A DNA stretch of 64,000 bases from Geminicoccaceae bacterium (GTDB lineage Bacteria; Pseudomonadota; Alphaproteobacteria; Geminicoccales; Geminicoccaceae). Position numbers and translations under genes: made by a program. The DNA lies in assembly GCA_028285265.1 (NCBI GenBank), contig JANQPX010000053.1, positions 62,001-126,000 of the forward strand. The letters run 5' to 3'. This document shows, in pieces, positions 35,310-43,960 of the stretch. Positions within the stretch are counted from its first letter, which is position 1; each line of letters opens with the position of its first letter. The notes under the pieces are model-generated. The model was not told the origin of the DNA. It saw nothing but the letters and a program-made list of their open reading frames with translations, and searched no databases.

Positions 35310-35879
35310 ATGCAGGTGCCACTTGATATTATCTTCCATCACATGGATCGCTCCGAGCCGATGGAGGCGCGTGTAAAGGCGCGAATTGCGCGTCTGGAGC
35401 GGTTCGCTGACTCGATCATCTCCTGCCGTGTCGTTCTCGAGGCGGTGCAGAAGCAAGCCCATGGCGGGCTTTTGTCAATTCTGATCAAGCTCGGGTTGCC
35501 CGGCAAAGACATCGTCGTAAAGCGGCAGCAGCATGCACACGAATCGAAGGGCGATACCTACCATGTCATTGGCGTTGCCTTTGATATCGTGGAGCGGCAA
35601 CTGGATGAACATTTTCGAATCAGTCGACATGCGGTGAAAACGCATGAAGGCCCCACCTATGCTCGCATCATTAAGCTCTATCCTGAACAGGACTATGGGT
35701 TTATCGAAACGCCAATCCATCTCAATGTCTATTTTCACAAAGACGTCGTCGATGATGGTGCTTTTGGCGTGCTCGAGGTTGGCAATGAGGTGCTTTACAC
35801 CCTGGCTGCTGATGAAGGGCCAATGGGACCGAAAGCCAGCCGGGTTCAACCCGTGCGCGGTAGTCATCCAGTCCGCTAG
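35310..35879 (+). CDS. Ribosome hibernation factor (HPF/RaiA) fused to a cold-shock-like domain
   Basis: The N-terminal half (about 1-105) is an S30AE/HPF domain of the type that binds the 30S decoding centre in stationary phase (VKARIARLERFADSIISCRV). The C-terminal half (about 112-175) is a cold-shock-like OB fold with RNP-type motifs in QDYGFIETP and VYFHKDVV. The product has 189 residues. The ATG at 35310 has GGGGAG seven bases before it; an ATG at 35295 lacks one. Such fusions replace the C-terminal dimerisation domain of long HPF. It is monocistronic in appearance. Confidence 0.82.
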   Translation: MQVPLDIIFHHMDRSEPMEARVKARIARLERFADSIISCRVVLEAVQKQAHGGLLSILIKLGLPGKDIVVKRQQHAHESKGDTYHVIGVAFDIVERQLDEHFRISRHAVKTHEGPTYARIIKLYPEQDYGFIETPIHLNVYFHKDVVDDGAFGVLEVGNEVLYTLAADEGPMGPKASRVQPVRGSHPVR

Positions 35880-36170
35880 CATTTTTGGCGAGCCAAGAAG
35901 ATGGGCAGGTTCAAACGAGGCTCTGCTTAGAGAGCTTGCAGTCACGTTTTTACATAACTATGGTTGTGAAAGAGAAGGGAAAACTTGCTAAAATTGTTTA
36001 TCTGCTGGCCCCTAAGAAGCCTTCCATCCTTTCACCTTCAGATGTCCTTGAGTAGGTCATAACGATAAGAAATCGAGGTCAACTTTGATTGTGGCTGGAT
36101 TCTGAGTAGCCAAGGTCGTAACAATGCGCACAGGATGCGCATAGCAAATGGTGTCCATTGAGGAGTAGGT

Positions 36171-36737
36171 GTGCAAATTGATCGAGTGATGCGCGCGGTT
36201 CCCAACCGCCGTCGTTTTTTAGGTTTGTCGATGGCGGGTTGCGTTTCGCTCATGGCATCGGCCCCCGCCGCTGCACTCAGCTATCCCTCAATGGCAGCGC
36301 GCAAGCTCCGTCTCTATAATGTGCACACGTATGAATCGCTCACCGCCGTTTATTGGCGCGACGGCACCTACATTCCCGAAGGCTTAGCGCAGATCAGTTA
36401 TCATCTCCGGGATTTCAGAACCGGCGGTATCAAACCAATCGACCCAATGCTGCTGAACACGCTGCATCAGCTCACCAGTAGCATCGAATATACCGGTCTG
36501 ATTAACGTCATTTCAGGCTACCGAACGCCGGCGACGAATGCCATGCTAGCCGCAAGAAGTGAAAAGGTTGCACCGAACAGTTTTCATATGCGCGGTCAGG
36601 CGATTGACATCAGGTTGCCAGGGATGGCGACAACCGGCGTGCGCGACCGGGCGCTGGCTCTTTCACAAGGCGGAGTCGGTTATTATCCCGAGTCAGATTT
36701 TATCCATTTGGATACGGGCCCGATCCGAGCCTGGTGA
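36171..36737 (+). CDS. Tat-exported DUF882 / M15-like peptidase
   Basis: Periplasmic protein of the DUF882 (YcbK) family, related to D-Ala-D-Ala carboxypeptidases of clan MD. The 188-residue precursor has a Tat signal with RRRFLGLS at 13-20. The zinc ligands are visible as His139 and Asp146 in SFHMRGQAIDIR and His179 in DFIHLDTG, with SGYRTPATN before them. The GTG at 36171 has GAGGAG before it. It probably trims peptidoglycan; a non-catalytic wall-binding role is less likely given the intact ligands. Confidence 0.85.
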   Translation: MQIDRVMRAVPNRRRFLGLSMAGCVSLMASAPAAALSYPSMAARKLRLYNVHTYESLTAVYWRDGTYIPEGLAQISYHLRDFRTGGIKPIDPMLLNTLHQLTSSIEYTGLINVISGYRTPATNAMLAARSEKVAPNSFHMRGQAIDIRLPGMATTGVRDRALALSQGGVGYYPESDFIHLDTGPIRAW

Positions 36738-36899
36738 GGTTTCATCGTTAGCTCTGTAAGACTGTCATCGATAACATCGTTGCATCATGGTCACAGAGGC
36801 AACTTACAGGCGAATTCTGGCGAATTTAGGCTATTCTCATCCAAAGTGCTGACCTAGAGTGCCGGGATCTTGGTGTTTGCACTATCGAGAGAGGACTTC

Positions 36900-37166
36900 A
36901 TGAAGGGTTTTATGCGGCATTTCGCTATTGGTGCTTGCGCTCTTGGAGCAGTGGCGTTGGTTTCGGCTTGCTCGTCGAGTGACGCAAATGATCCCCAGGT
37001 CAATGCTGCCGACGGCATTTCGCAAGCCACCGCTGCCGCTGATCGTGCTGTCGAAGCTGCCGATCGTGCTGCTGATGCTGCGCAGCGTGCCGAGGCCGCT
37101 GCTGCCGCTGCCGCCGAAGCCGCGGAAAAGTCGAACCGGATCGCGCAACAGGGCTTGCGGAAGTAA
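36900..37166 (+). CDS. Small Ala-rich Lpp-like lipoprotein
   Basis: An 88-residue precursor with a lipoprotein signal peptide (lipobox LVSAC, Cys24) and a mature part made almost wholly of Ala, Asp, Glu and Arg with heptad spacing, predicting a continuous helix or coiled coil. It ends in LRK. This matches the plan of Braun's lipoprotein and OprI, in which the terminal Lys is joined to peptidoglycan. The ATG at 36900 follows GAGAGGA. No sequence identity to Lpp beyond this plan is claimed. Confidence 0.75.
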   Translation: MKGFMRHFAIGACALGAVALVSACSSSDANDPQVNAADGISQATAAADRAVEAADRAADAAQRAEAAAAAAAEAAEKSNRIAQQGLRK

Positions 37167-37322
37167 CCCTCACCAGCGAGCGGATACAAGGCCCACATGT
37201 CGCTCGGTTGATGCATGTATTTGCGAGATCAATCAGCGTGACCTTGGCCTATCGATCTCCGAGGGTCGACGTAGCGCACCCGTGACTTGAATGCTTCGTC
37301 AACCAGCCTCGTGTCGTTTGAA

Positions 37323-39680
37323 CTAGACCGCGGCCAGTGCCATCCTTTCCAGGGGCGGGCGGTGACGCTCACTTATGACGGTGGGAAGGTCGCTGCCTGC
37401 CACCGGCTCGCCGAGAAGGAAGCCTTGCGCTTCGTCACACCCGAAGTGGCGAAGAAGGCTCAGTTGTGCTGCGGTCTCGACGCCTTCCGCTGTCACGCCG
37501 ACATTGAGCCCGTGGGCGAGCATCACCACAGCCCGTGCAAGGGCACCATCACTTTGGCTGCCGCTGATGTCGCGAACGAATGATCGATCGATCTTGATGC
37601 GGTCGATCGGAAACCGTTTCAGATAGCTTAAGGACGAGTAGCCTGTTCCGAAATCATCAAGGGCGACGCTAATCCCAACGGAAGCAAGGCGTTGGAGCAG
37701 GTTGGTCGTCTCGCCCTCTTGCATGAGGGCAGTCTCGGTCAATTCGACTTCGAGACGGTCTAGCGGCATGCCTGTGTCGTCAAGGATTCGATGAACGTCC
37801 TCTTCGAGACCGCCACGCTTCAATTGATAGGGCGACATATTAACGGCGAGCCTAAGATGTCCTAAGCCGACCTCCCGCCAACGCCTGTGCTCCTCGCAGG
37901 CCGTCTTTAGGATCCACAGGCCGAGGTCGTAGATCAGTCCCGTCTCTTCGGCCAAAGGAATGAATTGTTCCGGTGGCATGACCCCCCACTCCGGATGATG
38001 CCAGCGCACCAACGCCTCGACGCCAACGACTTCGCCGGAACGGAGATTCACCTGGGGCTGATAGAGAAGGACGAATTGTGCCAACTCGATGGCACGTCGA
38101 AGTTGGGATTCAAGCACAATCTGCTCGAAAGCGGCACCATCAACAGCCCTATTCATCAGTTGCCAGCGATCCCGACCGCTTGATTTCGCGCGATAGAGCG
38201 CTACGTCCGCAGCCTTCAAGAGCTGATCAGCGCTTTGCCCGTCATTCGGGAAGAGGCCCACACCGATGCTCGCAGTGACATGCAATTCCTGACCACCAAC
38301 GAGAAAGGCCGGACGCATCGATTCCAGGATCCGTGTAACGCGTAGGCGGACATCGTCACGACTTTTGATATCGTGCAGAATGAGAATGAACTCGTCCCCG
38401 CCCATGCGGGCTACCACATCCTGTCCATTGATCGTGGTCTGAAGTCGCTTGGCGACAGCCACCAAAAGATCGTCCCCCACCTTATGGCCGAGGCCATCAT
38501 TGACCAGTTTGAATCGGTCGAGATCGACGAATGCCACGGCGAGCTGCTGGCTGTCGCCGTCCGCCGCTGACAACGCATCTTCGAGCTGTTTATCGAAGAG
38601 GGTTCGATTGGGAAGGCCGGTCAGCGCGTCGTGGGTTGCCTGATAACGGATGGTCTCTTCTGTCGCTTTCCTGGCGCTAATGTCTGTATAGATTCCAACC
38701 AGCTCGCCATCCGGGGTGCGAAATTCGCAAAGCGAGATCCAGCGACCCGACGTGAACTCGATCTCCCGCGCCCGTACGACGTCCCGTTGGTTGTGGGGGC
38801 TCCTGGGCTCTTCTTTACGAACGACCAGCCGGTCGTCGATCAGGGTGGAGAGTCGTGCATGGGTCATGCCGATCTCAATGTCCGGTTCGATGCTACTAAA
38901 GATCTCGCGGAACTGCCGATTGCAGAGAACTAAGCGGTCATCGACGCCCCAAAGGGCAAAACCTTCGGAGATTGCCTCTGTCGGCTTGATCAGCCGGTCA
39001 CGGGAGGCTTGAAGGGCATTCATGTTCTCGCCGAGACGGTCAATCATGCTGTTGAAGGCACGCCCGACGCGCGCGACCTCATCGCAGCCAGGCAGATAGA
39101 CCCGGATGTCATGCTCGCCACAAGCGACCTTATCGGCAGCAACTGCGAGGCTCCAAAGCCGCCTGGTGAGCACATGTCCCATCAGCCAACCGGTCAGCGC
39201 GATCGCGATGGTGCCAATGATTGCAATCATCACCCCAATCTTGAGTGTGTGTTGGTAAGCTTCGCGAAGCGGTGCTTGAGAGAATTCGATTGCAAGACTA
39301 CCAAGGTCGGCACGGGCTCCATGGATATCGATTCGACGCCAGTATCGATCACCATGGTCCTCAAGATCTGGCATGGCGGCACCGAGCATGAACTCGTTGG
39401 TCGCGGCGATCACGCGACCATCGACATCACCGATCATCACGGTCTGGATATTCGGGTCGCGTTCGGTGCCATTGATGAATGTCTGAAGTTCATCGAATTC
39501 TTCGGTGATCAATGCAGCCTTGCTCAAATCACCCAGGAGATCGATGGTAACCTTTTGCGAGCTAGTGATCTGGCTCTCGACGCCTTCCATGGAGTGATTG
39601 AGCGTGATGGTCAGTACGGCTGCCATCAAGGCGATTTCGAGAAGAGAAATCGTGACGGCGATGCGCGAACGAAGGGACAT
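37323..39680 (-). CDS. Membrane GGDEF-EAL cyclic-di-GMP protein with HAMP and PAS
   Basis: Bifunctional-type c-di-GMP enzyme of 785 residues. Domains in order: membrane helix (8-28), periplasmic sensor (29-147), membrane helix (148-170), HAMP (170-222), PAS (about 230-338), GGDEF (345-510) with MGGDEF at 426-431, and EAL (about 525-770). The EAL residues are all present: EALVRW, NMSPYQ, ELTETA, DDFGTG, IKID, AEGVET and QGFLLG. Both sites look active. The inhibitory I-site RxxD before GGDEF reads NGQD, so product feedback is probably lost. A PhnD-like periplasmic protein gene ends six bases upstream on the same strand. Confidence 0.93.
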   Translation of the reverse strand: MSLRSRIAVTISLLEIALMAAVLTITLNHSMEGVESQITSSQKVTIDLLGDLSKAALITEEFDELQTFINGTERDPNIQTVMIGDVDGRVIAATNEFMLGAAMPDLEDHGDRYWRRIDIHGARADLGSLAIEFSQAPLREAYQHTLKIGVMIAIIGTIAIALTGWLMGHVLTRRLWSLAVAADKVACGEHDIRVYLPGCDEVARVGRAFNSMIDRLGENMNALQASRDRLIKPTEAISEGFALWGVDDRLVLCNRQFREIFSSIEPDIEIGMTHARLSTLIDDRLVVRKEEPRSPHNQRDVVRAREIEFTSGRWISLCEFRTPDGELVGIYTDISARKATEETIRYQATHDALTGLPNRTLFDKQLEDALSAADGDSQQLAVAFVDLDRFKLVNDGLGHKVGDDLLVAVAKRLQTTINGQDVVARMGGDEFILILHDIKSRDDVRLRVTRILESMRPAFLVGGQELHVTASIGVGLFPNDGQSADQLLKAADVALYRAKSSGRDRWQLMNRAVDGAAFEQIVLESQLRRAIELAQFVLLYQPQVNLRSGEVVGVEALVRWHHPEWGVMPPEQFIPLAEETGLIYDLGLWILKTACEEHRRWREVGLGHLRLAVNMSPYQLKRGGLEEDVHRILDDTGMPLDRLEVELTETALMQEGETTNLLQRLASVGISVALDDFGTGYSSLSYLKRFPIDRIKIDRSFVRDISGSQSDGALARAVVMLAHGLNVGVTAEGVETAAQLSLLRHFGCDEAQGFLLGEPVAGSDLPTVISERHRPPLERMALAAV

Positions 39681-39686
39681 GGGGTG

Positions 39687-40583
39687 CTATCGCTGCGCCA
39701 GGGTCTTAAGATTGGTGGTGGTCTCGCGAACGCTGGCGTAGTCCTTGTCATGGATCAGGACAAAACGCTCTTTTGCGCCAAAACCATCAACTTTCCCGTC
39801 GCCAAGAGATAGAATCAATTGCTGCAGAAGAGTTCGCTCGTCAGCCGGAACGCGTTTGTGAATGGCAAAGGCAAAGTGATTTACTGGTGGCGCTTCGTAG
39901 ATGATTTGTAAGGAGCGATGCTCGACGATGTCAGGTTCTGCGAGAATGAATGCTGGAACGCCGCAGGCGCTGACAGCACCCGAAATGGTAGCTTGAAGGC
40001 AGGATGCCTTATTTCTGAAGTGACGTATACCGACGTCAAGACCTGGGCGGAGGCCTTCCTCGACCAGCGCTGACTTGATCAATTTGCTGACAGCAGCGAG
40101 CTTAGGCGGCAGGCCGATGGTCTGTCCTTGGAGATGGGGGAGGGTTTTTGTTGCGCTGTTGCTTGCAGCGACGAGCACAGCATTTAGAGGGCGTTCCAAG
40201 CGGGCAAGTGGCTCATAGCCATAGTTGTCGACGGCATCAATGAAGAAGAAGGGATGCACAAACAGAATATCGTAGCTTTCCGATGCTATGGCGTCTGCGA
40301 AGTTTTCAAATGTCGATTTGGTCCGAAGGCGTACCAGTCGATCCAGCTGCAGTGACATGGACTCGGCAAGGGGACCGTAGAGGCGATCGATGGTCAAGGC
40401 TGGCAGATAGGGAAAGACACCAAGACGATAAGCGGGTTTGAACGCTGGCTCTTGATCGTCAGCTGCTGAAATCGGCGCTTGGACGCCAACGAAGAAAAGC
40501 AAACTGAGACCCCAAAGAGACCATCGACTTAAAGTGGTTCGGCGCTTGCATGTCCTACGCATTATGGTTGTCAAACCCCACAT
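39687..40583 (-). CDS. PhnD-like periplasmic binding protein, partner of the GGDEF-EAL protein
   Basis: Periplasmic binding protein of the PhnD/phosphonate-binding superfamily (298 residues). It has a signal peptide (ending near PISAADD), the family opening YRLGVFPYLPA near 55 and the DILFVHPFFFI and GQTIGLPPKL segments. No ABC transporter subunits are near; instead it is the first gene of a two-gene operon with a membrane GGDEF-EAL protein, six bases apart. It is thus more likely a ligand sensor than a transport component. ATG at 40583 is assumed; Met8 at 40562 is possible. The ligand is unknown. Confidence 0.82.
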   Translation of the reverse strand: MWGLTTIMRRTCKRRTTLSRWSLWGLSLLFFVGVQAPISAADDQEPAFKPAYRLGVFPYLPALTIDRLYGPLAESMSLQLDRLVRLRTKSTFENFADAIASESYDILFVHPFFFIDAVDNYGYEPLARLERPLNAVLVAASNSATKTLPHLQGQTIGLPPKLAAVSKLIKSALVEEGLRPGLDVGIRHFRNKASCLQATISGAVSACGVPAFILAEPDIVEHRSLQIIYEAPPVNHFAFAIHKRVPADERTLLQQLILSLGDGKVDGFGAKERFVLIHDKDYASVRETTTNLKTLAQR

Positions 40584-40828
40584 TTATCAACCTATACGAT
40601 ATTTTTCATGGATTTTGATTAACTTTTAGTGATCTTAGCGCGAAAAGTACCTCTATCTGAGCGATAATGCAAGCTTTTGAAAAACGCTTTTTGCGTTAGT
40701 ATGTTGCGTCGAAAACCTCGCTTTTGACATCATCTACGGGCTGCATTTGTCGTTGAAACGAGGCTGCGATAATCTCGAGTCTGCGCTGTTGATAGCGATT
40801 TTCTGAACGCCGACCGCGGGAGAGGGAG

Positions 40829-41305
40829 ATGGTGCATTCATTTAATGCAAGATTGGTTTGGACCGGTTCGGCGGCGGGTCCTACGGTCACCTATGATGGC
40901 TATTCACGGGAGTATCGGATTGAAATCGACGGCAAGCCCGATCTGTTGGGGTCTTCGGCGCCGGTCTATCGGGGAGATGCGGGGCTACACAACCCCGAAG
41001 ATCTCTTAGTCGCCTCGCTGAGTGCTTGTCATATGCTCTGGTATCTTCATCTCTGCGCGGACGCCAACATTCATGTCAGCGCCTATCTCGATGATGCCGA
41101 GGGGACGATGGGGCATCGCGATGGCAGGATCGCCTTTACGAAGGTTGTCTTGCGACCCAAAGTGACCATTCTTGAGGGCGATATCCAACACGCTGCGTCA
41201 CTACACAAAGACGCCAGCAACGCTTGTTTTATCGCAAACTCGGTTAACTTCCCCGTCCTGCATGAGCCGACCATTGAGCGTGCGAAGAGGCATGACGACG
41301 GTTAA
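40829..41305 (+). CDS. OsmC-family peroxiredoxin
   Basis: OsmC/Ohr-fold thiol peroxidase acting on organic hydroperoxides or persulfides in the cytoplasm. The 158-residue protein has the two redox cysteines of the family, Cys67 in LVASLSACHMLWYL and Cys133 in HKDASNACFIANS, and the supporting Glu57 in NPEDLL. A purine-rich GAGAGGGAG precedes the ATG. It is divergent from the PhnD-like gene across 245 bases that contain a small AACGC/GCGTT hairpin near 40683. Confidence 0.88.
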   Translation: MVHSFNARLVWTGSAAGPTVTYDGYSREYRIEIDGKPDLLGSSAPVYRGDAGLHNPEDLLVASLSACHMLWYLHLCADANIHVSAYLDDAEGTMGHRDGRIAFTKVVLRPKVTILEGDIQHAASLHKDASNACFIANSVNFPVLHEPTIERAKRHDDG

Positions 41306-41331
41306 CCAGCGAGGCTATGAGAGACGACGAA

Positions 41332-41357
41332 AGCCCGGCCTCTAAGAGAGCCGGGCT
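41332..41357. terminator. Bidirectional hairpin between osmC-like and rpsU
   Basis: AGCCCGGC (41332-41339) and GCCGGGCT (41350-41357) form an eight-pair GC-rich stem with a ten-base loop. Read on the - strand, the stem is followed by TTCG, so a T-run is short. It separates the convergent ends of the osmC-type gene and rpsU. Confidence 0.6.
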
Positions 41358-41427
41358 GCACCGCTAACCCAAATCGTATCGATCTTGGCCGCAACGTCAA
41401 AAGAAACGCTTGGCCAAGAGGGCGTGA

Positions 41428-41655
41428 CTAAATCTCGTCTCGTTCCCGGCGCTTTCTTTGTAGCTTCCGAAAACGGCGGATTGCTTCAGCCTTCTCGCGA
41501 GCCCGCTTTTCGGAGGGCTTCTCGTAATGACGGCGCATCCGCATTTCACGATACAGCCCTTCGCGCTGCATCTTCTTTTTGAGAGCGCGTAGCGCTTGAT
41601 CGACATTGTTGTCGCGAACCTGAACTTCCACGGGGCCTTCAACTCCAATCGTCAT
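41428..41655 (-). CDS. rpsU: Ribosomal protein S21
   Basis: Small basic protein of the 30S platform. The family core VRDNNVDQALRALKKKMQRE is present and the C-terminal half is Arg/Lys-rich (HYEKPSEKRAREKAEAIRR). The start is uncertain: ATG at 41655 gives 75 residues (MTIGVEGPVEV), while a GTG at 41631 preceded by GAAGG would start just before the core as most S21 proteins do. It stands alone between hairpins and a deformylase gene. Confidence 0.93.
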   Translation of the reverse strand: MTIGVEGPVEVQVRDNNVDQALRALKKKMQREGLYREMRMRRHYEKPSEKRAREKAEAIRRFRKLQRKRRERDEI

Positions 41656-41807
41656 CGTCAGACAAACAAAAAGGGCGCCCTCCACGACCGCAGAGAGACC
41701 CGTTAACGGATCTATAGCAGAAGAGGCCTTAGAAACAAACTCTTTTCCTACTCTTCCTATGAACGCCCCCCTTCCCAGCGCGCAGCAACCAGCCTAAGTG
41801 TTCGACC

Positions 41808-42386
41808 ATGGCCATTTTGAAAATCGCCCGCATGGGGCATAGCGTGCTGGTGGACCCTGCTGCCAGCATCGAGGATCCGACTGCTGAGCGCATCCAGCGC
41901 CTGATTGGTCACATGAAAGAAACCATGGCAGATGCCCAAGGAATCGGTCTTGCTGCACCGCAGGTTTACCAATCGATTCGCCTGATCATGTTTCTCGATG
42001 CGGCCGATCGCGAGGATGCCGTTGACCGCGAGCCGGTGGTGTTGATCAACCCGGAGATTGAACATTTCAACGATGATGTTGAATATGGAATCGAAGGTTG
42101 CCTCTCGATACCGGGCCTTCAGGGACTCGTGCCGCGGCATGCCCATATCGGCTATCGTGGTGTGTCACCGGATGGCCGGCTTATTGAGCGCGAAGCTAAG
42201 GGGTTGCATGCGCGTGTCGTCCAGCATGAAGTCGATCATCTCGATGGTGTTCTCTACACGATGCGGATGACGGATCTCACCAAGTTGGCCTTCGACAGCG
42301 AGATGAAACATGTGATTGAGCGCACGCAGGCGGAAGCGAGGATGGCCGAGGCCAACCAGGAGGGATTCGATGAGCAAAGCGGTTGA
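41808..42386 (+). CDS. def: Peptide deformylase (first copy)
   Basis: Removes the formyl group from the N-terminal methionine of new proteins. The 192-residue product has all three motifs: GIGLAAPQV at 45-53, EGCLSIPG with Cys98, and HEVDHLDG with His140, Glu141 and His144, giving a complete metal site. It is longer at the C-terminus than the second copy at 51785, with an extra helical tail. It overlaps coq9 by 17 bases. Being outside the def-fmt pair, this is probably the accessory deformylase. Confidence 0.92.
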   Translation: MAILKIARMGHSVLVDPAASIEDPTAERIQRLIGHMKETMADAQGIGLAAPQVYQSIRLIMFLDAADREDAVDREPVVLINPEIEHFNDDVEYGIEGCLSIPGLQGLVPRHAHIGYRGVSPDGRLIEREAKGLHARVVQHEVDHLDGVLYTMRMTDLTKLAFDSEMKHVIERTQAEARMAEANQEGFDEQSG

Positions 42387-43002
42387 TCGCCAAAGTCAAC
42401 GCGATCGGATTTTGGAAGCTGCTCTGTTGCATATTCCGTTTGACGGCTGGAATCGGCGGTCGCTGCTCGCAGGCGCGGGCGATCTCGGTATCGATGCTTC
42501 GACCGCAAAACGCCTATTCCCCCGTGGCGGGGACGACCTGCTCGCCCATCTCGACGTTTGGACCGATCGCCGCCTTGTCGAGGCTGTGGATCAGGACGTG
42601 ATCGACCGTATGCGGATGCGGGAACGGATCGCCAAGCTCGTCAGAATGCGCCTCGAGATCTTGACCCCCCATCGTGAGGCCGTGCGCCGGGCGATCGCTG
42701 CCCGCCTGCTTCCAGGCAACGCGATGGTTGCGGGTCCTTCCCTTTGGCGCTCGATTGATTTGATCTGGGCGATCGCTGGCGATCGTGCCCGTGACTCGAG
42801 CTACTACACCAAGCGCGGCTTGTTGCTTGGGGTTTGGACTGCATCCTTTTTCTATTGGCTTGAAGATCATTCTCCAGGGCTGGAAGAGACGTGGGCCTTT
42901 CTCGATCGCCGCATTGACAATGTTATGCAAATCGGGAAGGTCCGGGGGCAGATTGAGGGTATGTTCCGCGATCTTCAACGGTTCAATCCGCTGAAGGCTT
43001 AA
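42370..43002 (+). CDS. COQ9-family ubiquinone biosynthesis protein
   Basis: Member of the COQ9 family, a TetR-like fold that binds lipid and supports COQ7-type hydroxylation of the ubiquinone precursor. The 210-residue protein has an N-terminal HTH-like part (RILEAALLHIPFDGWNRRSL at 12-31) and the C-terminal lipid-binding part with YYTKRGLLLGVWTAS and the aromatic FFYWLED, plus a late helix with DRRIDNVMQIGK. AGGAGG lies before the ATG at 42370, so this start is secure despite longer frames. Confidence 0.9.
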   Translation: MSKAVDRQSQRDRILEAALLHIPFDGWNRRSLLAGAGDLGIDASTAKRLFPRGGDDLLAHLDVWTDRRLVEAVDQDVIDRMRMRERIAKLVRMRLEILTPHREAVRRAIAARLLPGNAMVAGPSLWRSIDLIWAIAGDRARDSSYYTKRGLLLGVWTASFFYWLEDHSPGLEETWAFLDRRIDNVMQIGKVRGQIEGMFRDLQRFNPLKA

Positions 43003-43067
43003 GAATGCCACGTTTGGTGTTCCGCGACAGCGACACTCTCCAACCCTAATAAGATTGCGAAAATCTA

Positions 43068-43952
43068 ATGATTGACGCTCGCCTTTGCCTTGCCGCTGGC
43101 ATGGTCATCCTATTCAGCTGCGCGCCTCAGTCGGAAGCCGTGATTAAGCCACAACCGATCGGCCCCTTCGTGAAACTGCCCTATGTCGTTGCCGTGCCGG
43201 CAGGTGGATTCCTTGCCGGTTCGACCGAGGCCGAGCGCGAACTCGCCTATCGCTTGGACGAAGCTGCATACGGTCATAGCCGCACCCGTCATCAAGGCTG
43301 GTATGAACGAGAACGTTCGATGTCACAGGCTGAGACCGGCGCCTTCGCCATCATGCAAACACCCGTGACCAATGCGGACTACGCGACGTTTGTTGAGGCC
43401 ACAGGCCGTGCTGTTCCAGATGTCGATAAAGCCACATGGCAGGATTATGGGCTGATTCACAGCTATGAACGCACCCGCAGACATGCTTGGGTGGATGGCC
43501 GACCACCCGAAGGAAGAGAAGAGCATCCGGTGGTCCTGGTGAATTACCAAGATGCACTGGATTACGCCGCCTGGTTTTCCGATATCACTGGCGAGGCCTG
43601 GCGGCTACCAACCGAAATCGAATGGGAGAAAGCGGCACGTGGGCTCGGTGCGTTTACCTTTCCATGGGGCAACGATTGGGACCCGGAGGCCTTGAACAGC
43701 CACGACCAGGGACCCTTCGACACGCAGCCCGTTGGAACCTATCTTCACGGCGCCAGTCCCTTTGATATGCTTGATGCCGCTGGTCAGGTCTACGAGTGGA
43801 CATCGAGCCGGCATGGCGCCGATCGGTTCTTCGTGAAAGGGGGGAGCTGGGACGACAAAGGGTGCGGAGTCTGCCGTCCCGCAGCGCGACACACGCGGCC
43901 AGCCGATCTCAAGCACATCTTAATCGGCTTTCGGCTTGTCAAGGACGGCTGA
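43068..43952 (+). CDS. FGE-sulfatase (SUMF1)-domain lipoprotein
   Basis: Member of the formylglycine-generating-enzyme fold family, exported. The 294-residue precursor has a signal peptide with a lipobox-like LFSC (Cys18), then an FGE domain from about residue 35 to the end: PAGGFLAG, TPVTNADYATFVEATG near 97-112, RLPTEIEWEKAARG, and VKGGSWDDKGC. At the place of the copper-binding cysteines of true FGE it has Cys266 and Cys269 (CGVC), followed by RPAARH. No sulfatase gene is near. It may be a non-oxidase structural member or an unusual metal site. Confidence 0.78.
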   Translation: MIDARLCLAAGMVILFSCAPQSEAVIKPQPIGPFVKLPYVVAVPAGGFLAGSTEAERELAYRLDEAAYGHSRTRHQGWYERERSMSQAETGAFAIMQTPVTNADYATFVEATGRAVPDVDKATWQDYGLIHSYERTRRHAWVDGRPPEGREEHPVVLVNYQDALDYAAWFSDITGEAWRLPTEIEWEKAARGLGAFTFPWGNDWDPEALNSHDQGPFDTQPVGTYLHGASPFDMLDAAGQVYEWTSSRHGADRFFVKGGSWDDKGCGVCRPAARHTRPADLKHILIGFRLVKDG

Positions 43953-43960
43953 TCGCCTCC

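Noticed and set aside
39009..39812. A 267-residue + frame.
   Set aside because: Antisense to the GGDEF-EAL and PhnD-like genes, both of which are well supported.
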